64,000 nt of DNA from Prosthecomicrobium sp. N25. GTDB lineage: Bacteria > Pseudomonadota > Alphaproteobacteria > Rhizobiales > Ancalomicrobiaceae. Location of the stretch: NCBI RefSeq assembly GCF_037203705.1, contig NZ_JBBCAT010000006.1:206342-270341 (forward strand). The letters are read 5' to 3'. Position numbers and translations under genes: made by a program. The notes beneath the pieces are model-generated. The model ran no database searches. It was not told the origin of the DNA and worked only from the letters and a program-made list of their open reading frames with translations. Shown here piece after piece: positions 8,204-16,472 of the stretch. Numbering within the stretch: the stretch's first letter is position 1; each line of letters begins with the position of its first letter.

Positions 8204-9376
8204 TCAGGCCGCGGCTGCCGCCGCAGTGCCCGCCGTCGCCAAGGGGTCGACGAGAAGGCTGCGCAGCTCCGCCTCGCCGAGCGCCGCCGGCCGCTCGCCG
8301 CCCTCGATCGCGATCTGCCGCCCCGTCTCGCCGGCCTCGAGGATCGCGTACATCACCTCGAGGACATGAAGGCCCAGGCGCCCGGACGTACGCGGCGGCC
8401 GGCCGGCCCGGATGGCGGCCGCGAACTCCGCGACCCCGAGCATGCGGTAGTTGGCGTGGAGCGGGTCGGCGTCCGGATGGTTCGGCTTGCCGCAGACCTC
8501 CATGCGCGTGTCGATGCCGACCCAGTCGCCGCGCCCCTCCGAATATTCGACGAGCCCGCCGAAGAAGTTCGGGTCGGGCACGCGCAGCGACCCTTCGGTG
8601 CCGTGCAGCTCGATCGGCTTGTGGGCATGCTTGAAGACGTCCCAGGACGCGTCGAAGGAGACGACGACCCCCGAGGCGAACTCCAGCACCGCGAAGGCCG
8701 TCGTCGCCGTCTCGACCAGGATCTTCTCGCCCTTCATGGGCCCCTCGGCGGTGACGAGCCGCTCCGGCAGGCCGATCTTGGTCATGGCGACGACCCGCCG
8801 GACCGGCCCGAGCATCGCCACCAGGGTGGTGATGTAGTAGGGCCCGAGGTCGAGCACCGGCCCGCCGCCCGGCTTGAAGAAGAAGGTCGGGTTCGGGTGC
8901 CAGTGCTCCATGCCGCGCGACATGACGGTCGCGGTGCCGGCCACGATCCGGCCGACCTTGCCCTCTTCGAGGAGCCGCCGGGCCGTCTGCGCGCCCGGTC
9001 CCAGGAACGTGTCCGGCGCCACCGAGAGCGCCAGCCCGCGCGCGTCGGCCTCCTGCACGAGACGCCGCCCATCCTCGACCGAGACGGTGAGCGGCTTCTC
9101 CGAGAAGACATGCTTGCCGGCCGACAGCGCCGCCATCGAGACGGCGAAATGGGCGTTCGGCACCGTGAGGTTGATGACGGCCTGGATCTCGTCGCTCGCC
9201 AGCGCCTCGTCGACCGAGAGAGCGCGCACGCCGAAGCGCTGGCTCTGCCGGGCGGCGGCCTCCGGCACGATGTCGGCCACGGCGGCGATCTTCACGCCCC
9301 GGAACAGGGGCGCGTTCTGCAGGTAGCGGGTCGAGATGTTGCCGGCGCCGATGACGGCGATGGTCAGATCGGACAT
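8204..9376 (-). CDS. Gfo/Idh/MocA family oxidoreductase (first of the cluster)
   Basis: A 390-residue Gfo/Idh protein: Rossmann motif IAVIGAGNISTRYLQ at the N terminus, NLTVPNAHF near residue 69 and the catalytic FSEKPLTVS (Lys of EKP) near residue 92. The C-terminal domain carries GPVLDLGPYYIT, where the family places substrate-binding Asp and a His/Tyr. The ATG start MSDLTIAVIG is directly at the Rossmann fold. It follows the short isomerase by 20 bases and precedes the long isomerase by about 80, all on the minus strand. It is not a close copy of the oxidoreductase at 5893-7062. Confidence 0.92.
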   Translation of the reverse strand: MSDLTIAVIGAGNISTRYLQNAPLFRGVKIAAVADIVPEAAARQSQRFGVRALSVDEALASDEIQAVINLTVPNAHFAVSMAALSAGKHVFSEKPLTVSVEDGRRLVQEADARGLALSVAPDTFLGPGAQTARRLLEEGKVGRIVAGTATVMSRGMEHWHPNPTFFFKPGGGPVLDLGPYYITTLVAMLGPVRRVVAMTKIGLPERLVTAEGPMKGEKILVETATTAFAVLEFASGVVVSFDASWDVFKHAHKPIELHGTEGSLRVPDPNFFGGLVEYSEGRGDWVGIDTRMEVCGKPNHPDADPLHANYRMLGVAEFAAAIRAGRPPRTSGRLGLHVLEVMYAILEAGETGRQIAIEGGERPAALGEAELRSLLVDPLATAGTAAAAAA

Positions 9377-9396
9377 GGAACAGGGCCTTCTTCGGT

Positions 9397-10152
9397 TCAC
9401 CAGCGGGCGATGGTCTCGTAGGAGCGGCGCGCGAAGCGCTCCGCGTCGTTCGGCTTGTCGTGCTCGACGACGAAGAGCCGGGCCGGGGTCTCGGCTACGG
9501 CGGCCATGATGGACGGCCAGTCGAGCACGCCGTGGCCGACGTCCGCCCAGCCGTCCTCGTCGGCGCATTCCCCCGCCGGCGCGATGTCCTTGACGTGGAC
9601 GGCGACCAGCCGGTCTGCGCGCTTTGCGACCTCCGCGATCGGGTCCGCGCCGCCGCGCACGATCCAGGCGAGGTCGGCCTCCCAGACGGCGCCCGGCATG
9701 GCGTCGAACATCAGGTCGAGCGGCAGGCGTCCGTCGGCGGTCCGCTGGAACTCCCAATGGTGGTTGTGCCAGCCGAACCGCAGGCCCTCGCCGGTCACCA
9801 CTTTGCCGATCTCGGCGAGCTCCCGCCCGAGCGCGGCCCAGCCTTCGGCGTCCTTCTCACGCTCGTTCGGCGGCGGCGCCGGCACCAGCGCGATCTCCAC
9901 GCCGAGCGACTTCAGGAGCGCGGTCGTCGCCCTGGCGTCGGCCCGGAAGCGGTCGAGGCCGACATGGCAGCTCGGCGCCGTCATGCCGTGCTTGTCCAGG
10001 AGCCCGCGCAGCCGGTCCGGCTCGCCGAGAAGTCCGCCGAAGGGCTCGACGAGCCGATAGCCGATCCTCGCCAGCATGGCGAACTGGTCTTCGAGGGAGG
10101 GAATGAAGCGGGCCGAGTAGAGCTGGAACGAAAGGCGGTCGAGAATGCTCAC
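9397..10152 (-). CDS. Sugar phosphate isomerase/epimerase-like TIM barrel, short form
   Basis: A 251-residue AP-endonuclease-2-fold protein with FQLYSARF at the N terminus, FGWHNHHWEF near residue 125, WEADLAWIVRGG near residue 157 and VHVKDIAP near residue 185, which provide the metal-binding His, Glu and Asp of the family. The start is GTG (VSILDRL), preceded by GGAGAG at good spacing. It is 22 bases from the ABC ATPase gene and 20 from the Gfo/Idh gene, so it is inside the operon. Such proteins isomerise or epimerise keto-sugars or keto-inositols. Confidence 0.9.
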   Translation of the reverse strand: MSILDRLSFQLYSARFIPSLEDQFAMLARIGYRLVEPFGGLLGEPDRLRGLLDKHGMTAPSCHVGLDRFRADARATTALLKSLGVEIALVPAPPPNEREKDAEGWAALGRELAEIGKVVTGEGLRFGWHNHHWEFQRTADGRLPLDLMFDAMPGAVWEADLAWIVRGGADPIAEVAKRADRLVAVHVKDIAPAGECADEDGWADVGHGVLDWPSIMAAVAETPARLFVVEHDKPNDAERFARRSYETIARW

Positions 10153-10174
10153 GGGATCTCTCCGGTCTCGGATC

Positions 10175-11296
10175 TCAGAGGCGGTCGCCGCTGGCGTCGT
10201 CGAAGAGCGACAGCCGGTCGGCGGGGAAGCGGAGTTTCAGGCGGTCGCCGGACGCGACCCGGCGCTCGCCGTCGAGGCGCACCGACATCGAGACCTTGCG
10301 CCCGAGGCGGCACCAGACCAGGCTGTCGGCGCCCATCGGCTCGACCATCTCGACGACGGCCTCCAGGCCGCCCTCCGGGTCGAGGTCGACATGCTCGGGT
10401 CGGATGCCGAGCGTCACGGGCGCAGCGCCCGCCGGCACGCCGGCGGGCTTGTAGCGGTAGCCGGCGAGCGGCACCGAGATGCCCTCGGCCGCGAAGGTCG
10501 TGCCGCCCTCGATGCGGCCGGGGATGAAGTTCATGGCTGGCGAGCCGACGAAGGAGGCGACGAAGCGGTTCTGCGGCTCGCGGTAGATCTTGTGCGGCGT
10601 GTCGAGCTGCTGGATGACGCCCGACTGCATGACCGCGATCCGGTCGGCGAGCGTCAGCGCCTCGATCTGGTCGTGCGTCACGTAGATCATCGTGGCGCCG
10701 ATGCGCGAATGCAGGCGCTTGATCTCGACCCGCAGTTCGGAGCGCAGCTGCGCGTCCAGGTTCGACAGCGGCTCGTCGAACAGGAAGACCGGCGCCTCCT
10801 TGACGAGCGCCCGCCCGATGGCGACGCGCTGGCGCTGGCCGCCGGAGAGCTGCGAGGGCTTGCGGTCGAGGAGAGGCCCGAGCCGGAGCATGTCGGCCGC
10901 CGCCGTCACCCGCTTCTCGATCTCGGCCTTGGGCAGCCCGGCGACCTCCAGCCCGAAGCTCAGGTTCTGGCGCACCGACATGCGCGGATAGAGCGCGTAG
11001 GACTGGAACACCATGCCGATGCCCCGGTCCTTCGGCTCGTCCCAGGTGACGTTGCGCCCGCCGATCCAGATCTGCCCGGCATCGACGTCCATCAGCCCCG
11101 CGATGGCGTTGAGGAGAGTGGACTTGCCGCAGCCCGAGGGCCCGAGCAGGACCAGGAATTCCGACTGCGCCACTTCCAGGTCCAGCCCCTTCAGCACGCT
11201 GACGGAGCCGAACGAGATGTCGATGCCCCGCACGGACACGTTCGAGGGGCGGATGCCGAGCACGTCGGCGGGCGAGGGAGCGGTCACGGCGTTCAT
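10175..11296 (-). CDS. Carbohydrate ABC transporter ATP-binding protein (MalK/UgpC type)
   Basis: A 373-residue ATPase with Walker [13 protein letters not shown] near residue 53, the ABC signature LSGGQRQRVAIGRAL, Walker B VFLFDEPLSNLD and the H-loop VTHDQ. The C-terminal third is the OB-fold TOBE regulatory domain with ITLGIRPEHVDL-like sequence (TLGIRPEHVDL), as in MalK and UgpC. It energises the two permeases encoded just upstream; only four bases separate it from the second permease gene. The domain layout and neighbours support carbohydrate import. Confidence 0.95.
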   Translation of the reverse strand: MNAVTAPSPADVLGIRPSNVSVRGIDISFGSVSVLKGLDLEVAQSEFLVLLGPSGCGKSTLLNAIAGLMDVDAGQIWIGGRNVTWDEPKDRGIGMVFQSYALYPRMSVRQNLSFGLEVAGLPKAEIEKRVTAAADMLRLGPLLDRKPSQLSGGQRQRVAIGRALVKEAPVFLFDEPLSNLDAQLRSELRVEIKRLHSRIGATMIYVTHDQIEALTLADRIAVMQSGVIQQLDTPHKIYREPQNRFVASFVGSPAMNFIPGRIEGGTTFAAEGISVPLAGYRYKPAGVPAGAAPVTLGIRPEHVDLDPEGGLEAVVEMVEPMGADSLVWCRLGRKVSMSVRLDGERRVASGDRLKLRFPADRLSLFDDASGDRL

Positions 11297-11300
11297 GGCT

Positions 11301-12221
11301 TCACCCCTTCACGGCGCCGGACGCGATGCCGCGGACGAACCACCGGCCCGACAGGAAATAGACGGCGAGCGGGACGAGGGCGGTCAACATGGTCGCCGCC
11401 ATCTCGACGTTGTATTCGCGCTCGCCCTGGGTCGAGTTGACGATGTTGTTGAGCTGCACGGTCATGGGGAAGTTCTCCCGGCCGGCGAACACGAGCCCGA
11501 GCAGGAAGTCGTTCCAGATGCCCGTCACCTGCAGGATCACGGCGACGACCAGGATGGGGATCGACATCGGCAGCATGATCTTCAGGTAGAGCCGGACGAA
11601 GCCGGCGCCGTCGACGCGCGCCGCCTTGAACAGCTCGATCGGCAGCGAGGCGTAGAAGTTGCGGAACAGCACCGTCATGACCGGCAGGCCGAAGATCGTG
11701 TGGATCAGCACGATGCCCGGCAGCGAGCCGTAGAGCCCGAGCGTCGAGAGGATCCGGACCAGCGGATAGACGAAGATCGGATAGGGCACGAAGGCGCCGA
11801 GCAGCAGGATGCCGAACAGGATCTTCGACCCGGGCACATTCCAGAAGGCGAGCGCATAGCCGTTGATCGAGCCGACCGCGATCGAGACGATCACGCTCGG
11901 GATCAGGATCTGCACCGAGTTCCAGAAGCCGACCCGAATCCCCTCGCAGGTGAGCCCCGTGCAGGCCGACGTCCAGGCCTTCACCCAGGCGTCCCAGTTC
12001 GCCCGCGACGGCAGCGCGAACAGCGCGCCCTCGCGGATCTCCGGCATGGTCTTCATCGACGTGACCACCATGACGTAGAGCGGCATCGCGATGGCGAGCG
12101 CGGCGAGGATCAGGACGGCGTAGACGCCGATCATCTCCACGCTGATCCGGCCCGGCTTCCGGCCTGCCGGCTCGATCGCGCCCGACCGGGCGGGCACGGA
12201 GGCGGACGCGGTGGCGCTCAT
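11301..12221 (-). CDS. Carbohydrate ABC transporter permease (MalG type)
   Basis: A 306-residue inner-membrane permease with six predicted helices. The coupling EAA-like motif is KAARVDGAGFVRLYLKIMLP near residue 205, as in MalG-type subunits that close with a short cytoplasmic tail. It forms the translocation pore with the product of 12218-13108; the ATG overlaps that gene's stop by four bases. An oddity is a Cys-containing periplasmic loop (TSACTGLTCEGI) between helices 1 and 2, which could form a disulfide. Confidence 0.94.
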   Translation of the reverse strand: MSATASASVPARSGAIEPAGRKPGRISVEMIGVYAVLILAALAIAMPLYVMVVTSMKTMPEIREGALFALPSRANWDAWVKAWTSACTGLTCEGIRVGFWNSVQILIPSVIVSIAVGSINGYALAFWNVPGSKILFGILLLGAFVPYPIFVYPLVRILSTLGLYGSLPGIVLIHTIFGLPVMTVLFRNFYASLPIELFKAARVDGAGFVRLYLKIMLPMSIPILVVAVILQVTGIWNDFLLGLVFAGRENFPMTVQLNNIVNSTQGEREYNVEMAATMLTALVPLAVYFLSGRWFVRGIASGAVKG

Positions 12222-13108
12222 GCGTGGCCTCCCTTCAGCGACCGGCGATGCTGCAGGTAGACATAGGGCGTGAGAACCGCGAGCACGGTCACCAGCATCA
12301 CCGTGGTGCCCGCGGTGGCGAGGCCAATGTTCTGCCGTTCGAACAGATAGTCGATGACGAACTTGGCCGGGACCTCGGAGGCGATTCCGGGCCCGCCGTG
12401 CGTCATGGCGACCACCAGGTCGTAGAGGCGGACGACCGATATCGACAGGAGCACCACCGCGGTCGCCAGGCTCGCCTTCAGCATCGGGATGACGATGAAC
12501 AGGTAGGCCCGCCACTTCGGGATGCCGTCGATCCTGATCGCCTTCCAGATCTCCGCATCGATGCCGCGCAGCCCGGCGAGCGCGATCGCCATGACGAGTC
12601 CGGCCGCGTGCCAGACGGCCGCCAGCACGATCGTGTAGATGACCATCTGCTGGTCCACGATCCAGTCGAACCGGAAGTTCGGGAAGCCGAGATCGCGCAC
12701 TACCTTCTCGATCCCGTTCGCGGGCGTCAGGATCCACTGCCAGGCGAGCCCGGTCACCACGAAGGACATGGAGAAGGGATAGAGGTACACGGTCCTGAAC
12801 AAGCCCTCGCCCTGGATCTTCTGGTCGATCAGGATCGCCAGCAGGAAGCCGATCGCGATCGCGATGGCGATGAAGAGCAGGCCGAAGATAACGAGGTTCT
12901 GCAGCGAAGTCAGCCAGCGCTCGTTGGCGAACAGGATCTCGTACTGGCGCAGGCCGACATACTGGCTGGACGGCAGGATGCGCGAGTTCGTCGTGGAGAT
13001 CTGGATCGACCAGGCGACGCAGCCGATGTAGACGACGAGGACCACGAGCGTCGCCGGCGCGAGCGCGATGAAGCCCGGGATGTGGCGCAGGAAACGGCGC
13101 GGTTTCAT
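12218..13108 (-). CDS. Carbohydrate ABC transporter permease (MalF type)
   Basis: A 296-residue six-helix permease. The EAA-like coupling motif IWKAIRIDGIPKWRAYLFIV lies near residue 195. The N-terminal helix (IPGFIALAPATLVVLVVYIGC) and size fit the sugar permeases that pair with MalG-type partners. It is separated from the upstream binding-protein gene by about 250 bases of GC-rich sequence, a gap often seen where the binding protein is made in excess, and overlaps the next permease by four bases. Confidence 0.94.
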   Translation of the reverse strand: MKPRRFLRHIPGFIALAPATLVVLVVYIGCVAWSIQISTTNSRILPSSQYVGLRQYEILFANERWLTSLQNLVIFGLLFIAIAIAIGFLLAILIDQKIQGEGLFRTVYLYPFSMSFVVTGLAWQWILTPANGIEKVVRDLGFPNFRFDWIVDQQMVIYTIVLAAVWHAAGLVMAIALAGLRGIDAEIWKAIRIDGIPKWRAYLFIVIPMLKASLATAVVLLSISVVRLYDLVVAMTHGGPGIASEVPAKFVIDYLFERQNIGLATAGTTVMLVTVLAVLTPYVYLQHRRSLKGGHA

Positions 13109-13356
13109 GGGTCCGCCTCTGGTCTCGATGCGGGTTGCCGTCGGTGCGGGGGCTCTTGCCTCCGGCGCGAGGGGCGCAGGCCCGTTTCGCCGTCGGCCGC
13201 GGTCGCCCCGTCGCCGGACCCGCGCCCCATGGCCCCAGGGGCACGGAGGGTCGGGCGCCGGAGCGCCGCCAAGGCTGGAAACGCAAGCGGGGAAAGGTCT
13301 CTGCGGACCGAAGCCCGGACGATCCGGGCGGCATGCGCCGCCCGGACCGGGATGCG

Positions 13357-14598
13357 TCAGATGTCGCTCTTCAGCGCGGCCGCGAACTTGTTGAGGAAGT
13401 CGTCGACCGGCATCGAGGGGTTGTTCCAGTATTGCGAGATGACGTCCTCGACCGCGCCCGTGACGGTGGCGGGCGTCATCAGCTCGACCGCCGGGGCCTG
13501 CGCCTTCGGGTCGGACAGGAGCTTCGCGCCGGTCTGCGCGCAGGCGTCGAGCGTGGAGACGTCGATGTCGGTGCGGACCGGGACCGAGCCCTTCTTGGCG
13601 TTGAACTTGATCTGGGTCTCGGGGTCGAGGAGCGTCTTGGCGAGCACATCCTGCGCGGCCGTCTGGTCGGCGTCCTTGATCTTCGCGAAGGCGAACACGT
13701 CGCCGCCCATCACGTAGCTCGGGCCCACGACCACGCAGCCGTATTCCTTCCCGACCGTCTGGCCGGCGGCGTTGAACTCGCCCTTGGCCCAGTCGCCCAT
13801 GAACTGCATCCCGGCCTTGCCGGTGATCACGAGCGCGGTCGCGTCGTTCCAGTTGCGGCCCTTGGAGCTCGGGTCCGTGTAGTCGCGCATCTTGCCGAAG
13901 GCCTCGGCCACCTTGCGGAACTCGGGGCTCTTGACGAGCGCCACGTCGCGCTTGGTGTAGACGTTGACGAACAGGTCGCGGCTCTGGGCGGCGAGGAGCG
14001 AGTTGAAGAGGCCGCGCTCCCAGGTCTTCTGGCTCGCGAAGGCGAGCGGGATCACGCCCGTGGCCTTGATCTTGTCGAGGGTGGCGAAGAGCTCGTCGAT
14101 CGTCTTCGGCTCCTTGGCGCCGGCCTTTTCGAGCACGGCCTTGTTGTACCAGAGCCAGTTCTGGGCATGGATATTGACCGGCACGGCATAGACGTGCCCG
14201 TTGCGGGTCACCGCGTCGAGGATCGGCTTCGGAACGATCTTGTCCCAGTTCTGCGCCTTGGCGAGCGCGTCCATGTCGCGCAGGAGGTCGCCGGCCACGA
14301 GATCGTCGAACTGCTTGCCGGTGTTGAACTGCATCGCCGTCGGGGGCTTGCCGCCGACCACCCGGTTGATCGCCGCGGTGCGCGCGTTGGCGCCGCCCGC
14401 GATGGCGGTATCGATCCAGGTGCCTCCGGCCTTGGTGAACTGGTCCGCGAACACCTTCACGGCCGCGGACTCGCCGCCGGAGGTCCACCAGTGGATGACC
14501 TCGGCCTTCAGCTCCGCCGCCTGGGCGGGGGTGAAGGCGGCCGCGCCGGACATCAGCGCTCCGGCGAGGGCGAGGCAGACGGTTCGCTTGGACAACAT
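13357..14598 (-). CDS. Carbohydrate ABC transporter substrate-binding protein
   Basis: A 413-residue periplasmic binding protein of the MalE/UgpB class. It has a clear signal peptide (MLSKRTVCLALAGALMSG to AQA, residues 1-27) and family landmarks VIHWWTSGGES, the hinge region NAQNWLWYNK-like segment (IHAQNWLWYNKAVLEKAG) and MQFMGDWAKGEF. GGGAGGA lies about eight bases before the ATG. It is the first gene of the minus-strand operon and faces the LacI regulator gene across a 106-base intergenic region with an operator. The ligand is probably a sugar or polyol, not identified. Confidence 0.94.
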   Translation of the reverse strand: MLSKRTVCLALAGALMSGAAAFTPAQAAELKAEVIHWWTSGGESAAVKVFADQFTKAGGTWIDTAIAGGANARTAAINRVVGGKPPTAMQFNTGKQFDDLVAGDLLRDMDALAKAQNWDKIVPKPILDAVTRNGHVYAVPVNIHAQNWLWYNKAVLEKAGAKEPKTIDELFATLDKIKATGVIPLAFASQKTWERGLFNSLLAAQSRDLFVNVYTKRDVALVKSPEFRKVAEAFGKMRDYTDPSSKGRNWNDATALVITGKAGMQFMGDWAKGEFNAAGQTVGKEYGCVVVGPSYVMGGDVFAFAKIKDADQTAAQDVLAKTLLDPETQIKFNAKKGSVPVRTDIDVSTLDACAQTGAKLLSDPKAQAPAVELMTPATVTGAVEDVISQYWNNPSMPVDDFLNKFAAALKSDI

Positions 14599-14651
14599 GC
14601 TCGTGTTCCTCCCGTTTTCGGTTCTTTGACCGTCCGACTTCAAACGATTGT

Positions 14652-14665
14652 TGAAATCGATTACA
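14652..14665. promoter_or_regulatory. LacI-family operator between the sugar operon and its regulator
   Basis: TGAAATCGATTACA is a near-perfect 14-bp palindrome (one mismatched pair) centred on CG, the form bound by many LacI/GalR proteins. It lies 54 bases upstream of the binding-protein ATG and about 40 bases upstream of the LacI start, so it could control both genes. For the LacI gene a TTGAAA box at 14651-14656 and TAGCAT 16 bases further would overlap the operator, suggesting autoregulation. Confidence 0.68.
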
Positions 14666-14704
14666 CATACGCTAGCATGGAATGCGTGGGTCGAAAAGAG
14701 GTAA

Positions 14705-15868
14705 ATGCCCCCGCCCCGCATGCCGCCGCCCGGCCTCGAGCCGCCCTTTCCACGTCGCGAGCCCGCACCCGCCATGACCGCCGCCAAGCCCAGCCGAAAG
14801 CGCGCCCCCTCCGGGCCCGCCCGCATCGCCGAGGTGGCGAAGCTCGCCGGCGTGTCCGCCGCCACCGTCTCGCGCGCCCTCGCCAACCCTGAGAAGGTGA
14901 GCCCCGAAGCCCGCGAGAAGGTGATGGCCGCCGTCCGGACCACCGGCTACACGCCCAACGTCGCGGCCCGGAACCTGCGCGCCCGCAAGAGCCGCATGGT
15001 CCTGGTGGTGGTCCCGAACATCGGCAACCCGTTCTTCTCCGAGGTCCTGCGCGGCATCGACGAGACCCTCTCGGCCGCCGGCTACGGCCTGATCATCGGC
15101 AACATCGGCCAGGACGACGACGAGGGCCGCCGTTTCGTGGACGTCGCCTTCGCGGGCCAGGTCGACGGCGTGATCCTGCTCAACGGCCGCATCCTGCAGG
15201 CCCGCGGCCGCAAGCTGACCGACGCGGCAACCCCCGTGGTGGCCGCCTGCGAGACCATTCCCGGCGCCCCCATCCCGCAGGTCGAGGTGCAGAACCGCGA
15301 GGCCGCCGAGGCGGTCGCCCGCACCCTCCTGGACCTCGGCCACACCCGCTTCGGCTACGTCGAGGGCCCGCGCGCCAACATCCTGGAGCGCGAGCGCGGC
15401 GGCGGCTTCCGGGACGCGCTGGAGCGGGCCGGGATCCCGAAGTCGAGCCTCGTCGTCTTCCCCGGGGACTTCTCGTTCCGCTCCGGCAGCGCCGCCGCCG
15501 AGCGCTTCCTCGCCCTGGCCGAGCGCCCCGGCGCCGTCTTCTGCGCCAACGACGAGATGGCGATCGGCTTCGTCAAGACCGTCCGGGACGCCGGTCTCCA
15601 GGTGCCCCGCGACGTTTCGGTGGTCGGTTTCGATGCAATCGATTTCGCGAGCTACTGCGAACCGCCCCTGACCACCGTCGTGCAGCCCCGCGGCGCCATC
15701 GGGCAGAAGGCCGCCGAGCTCCTGATCGAGAGGATGCGCGGCGGGACGTCCGAGTTGCCGCCGCACGTGGTGCGCTTCCACGCGACGCTGCGGCCCGGCG
15801 GCAGCACGGGCCCGGCGCCCGCCGCCGGACGAGGACGGCCCGCCGCGGAGGCCCTCACCGAAAGGTGA
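14705..15868 (+). CDS. LacI family transcriptional regulator of the sugar operon
   Basis: A 387-residue LacI/GalR repressor. The helix-turn-helix ARIAEVAKLAGVSAATVSRAL lies near residues 39-59, followed by the hinge helix and a periplasmic-binding-protein-like effector domain (VVVPNIGNPFFSEVLRGID, ERERGGGFRDAL, VVGFDAIDFASYCEPPLTTV). AGAGG lies four bases before the ATG used; a second ATG at 14774 would remove a proline-rich leader and is possible. It is divergent from the transport and catabolic operon, and the shared intergenic operator makes it the likely repressor responding to that operon's sugar. Confidence 0.93.
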   Translation: MPPPRMPPPGLEPPFPRREPAPAMTAAKPSRKRAPSGPARIAEVAKLAGVSAATVSRALANPEKVSPEAREKVMAAVRTTGYTPNVAARNLRARKSRMVLVVVPNIGNPFFSEVLRGIDETLSAAGYGLIIGNIGQDDDEGRRFVDVAFAGQVDGVILLNGRILQARGRKLTDAATPVVAACETIPGAPIPQVEVQNREAAEAVARTLLDLGHTRFGYVEGPRANILERERGGGFRDALERAGIPKSSLVVFPGDFSFRSGSAAAERFLALAERPGAVFCANDEMAIGFVKTVRDAGLQVPRDVSVVGFDAIDFASYCEPPLTTVVQPRGAIGQKAAELLIERMRGGTSELPPHVVRFHATLRPGGSTGPAPAAGRGRPAAEALTER

Positions 15869-15966
15869 TGAGGCCCTCCTGACCGCGCCTTGCGCAGTCA
15901 GTCGACCCGATGACATCCTCTCAGTCGAATGGATTACGTAAAAATCCAAACAGGAGGATGGCCCGA

Positions 15967-16422
15967 ATGGCACGCCTGACCGTGAACGGCGTCGCGCGCG
16001 ACGTCGACGTCGAACCCGATACCCCTCTGCTCTGGGTGATCCGCGAGCAGCTCGGCCTGACCGGTACCAAATACGGCTGCGGCGTCGCCGCCTGCGGCGC
16101 CTGCACCGTGATGGTCGACGGTGAGGCCCTGCGGTCCTGTTCCCTGCCCGTCTCGGCCTTCAACGAAAAGCAGAAGATCGTCACCATCGAGGCGCTATCT
16201 CCCGACGGCTCGCACCCGCTCCAGAAGGCCTGGGCGGCCCTCGACGTGCCCCAGTGCGGCTACTGCCAGTCCGGCCAGCTCATGGCCGCCGCCGCGCTCC
16301 TGGCGAAGACGCCGAAACCCAGCGATGCCGAAATCGAGGCGGCGATGACCAACATCTGCCGCTGCGGCACCTACAACCGCATCCGCGACGGCATCAAGCA
16401 GGCCGCCGGCATCGCCATCTGA
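15967..16422 (+). CDS. Two-[2Fe-2S] small subunit of a molybdenum hydroxylase (IorA-like)
   Basis: A 151-residue iron-sulfur subunit. The plant-type cluster ligands are Cys38, Cys43, Cys46 and Cys58 ([13 protein letters not shown]), and the second cluster's are Cys97, Cys100, Cys131 and Cys133 ([19 protein letters not shown]). It relays electrons from the molybdenum subunit encoded next. AGGAGG lies nine bases before this ATG, whereas an ATG three codons earlier touches it, so the later start is preferred. The closest family types are isoquinoline 1-oxidoreductase and membrane-linked aldehyde dehydrogenase small subunits. It opens a six-gene operon that continues into sox genes. Confidence 0.93.
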   Translation: MARLTVNGVARDVDVEPDTPLLWVIREQLGLTGTKYGCGVAACGACTVMVDGEALRSCSLPVSAFNEKQKIVTIEALSPDGSHPLQKAWAALDVPQCGYCQSGQLMAAAALLAKTPKPSDAEIEAAMTNICRCGTYNRIRDGIKQAAGIAI

Positions 16423-16472
16423 CCCGCCGATACCGCCGACCGCGATCGATTCGATCCTCGAGGAGGATTCCC

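Noticed and set aside
13109..13356. Possible riboswitch or small gene between the sugar-binding-protein and permease genes
   Set aside because: GC-rich sequence with small hairpins only; no conserved riboswitch core and no protein-like frame. The gap is normal for a binding-protein/permease junction.
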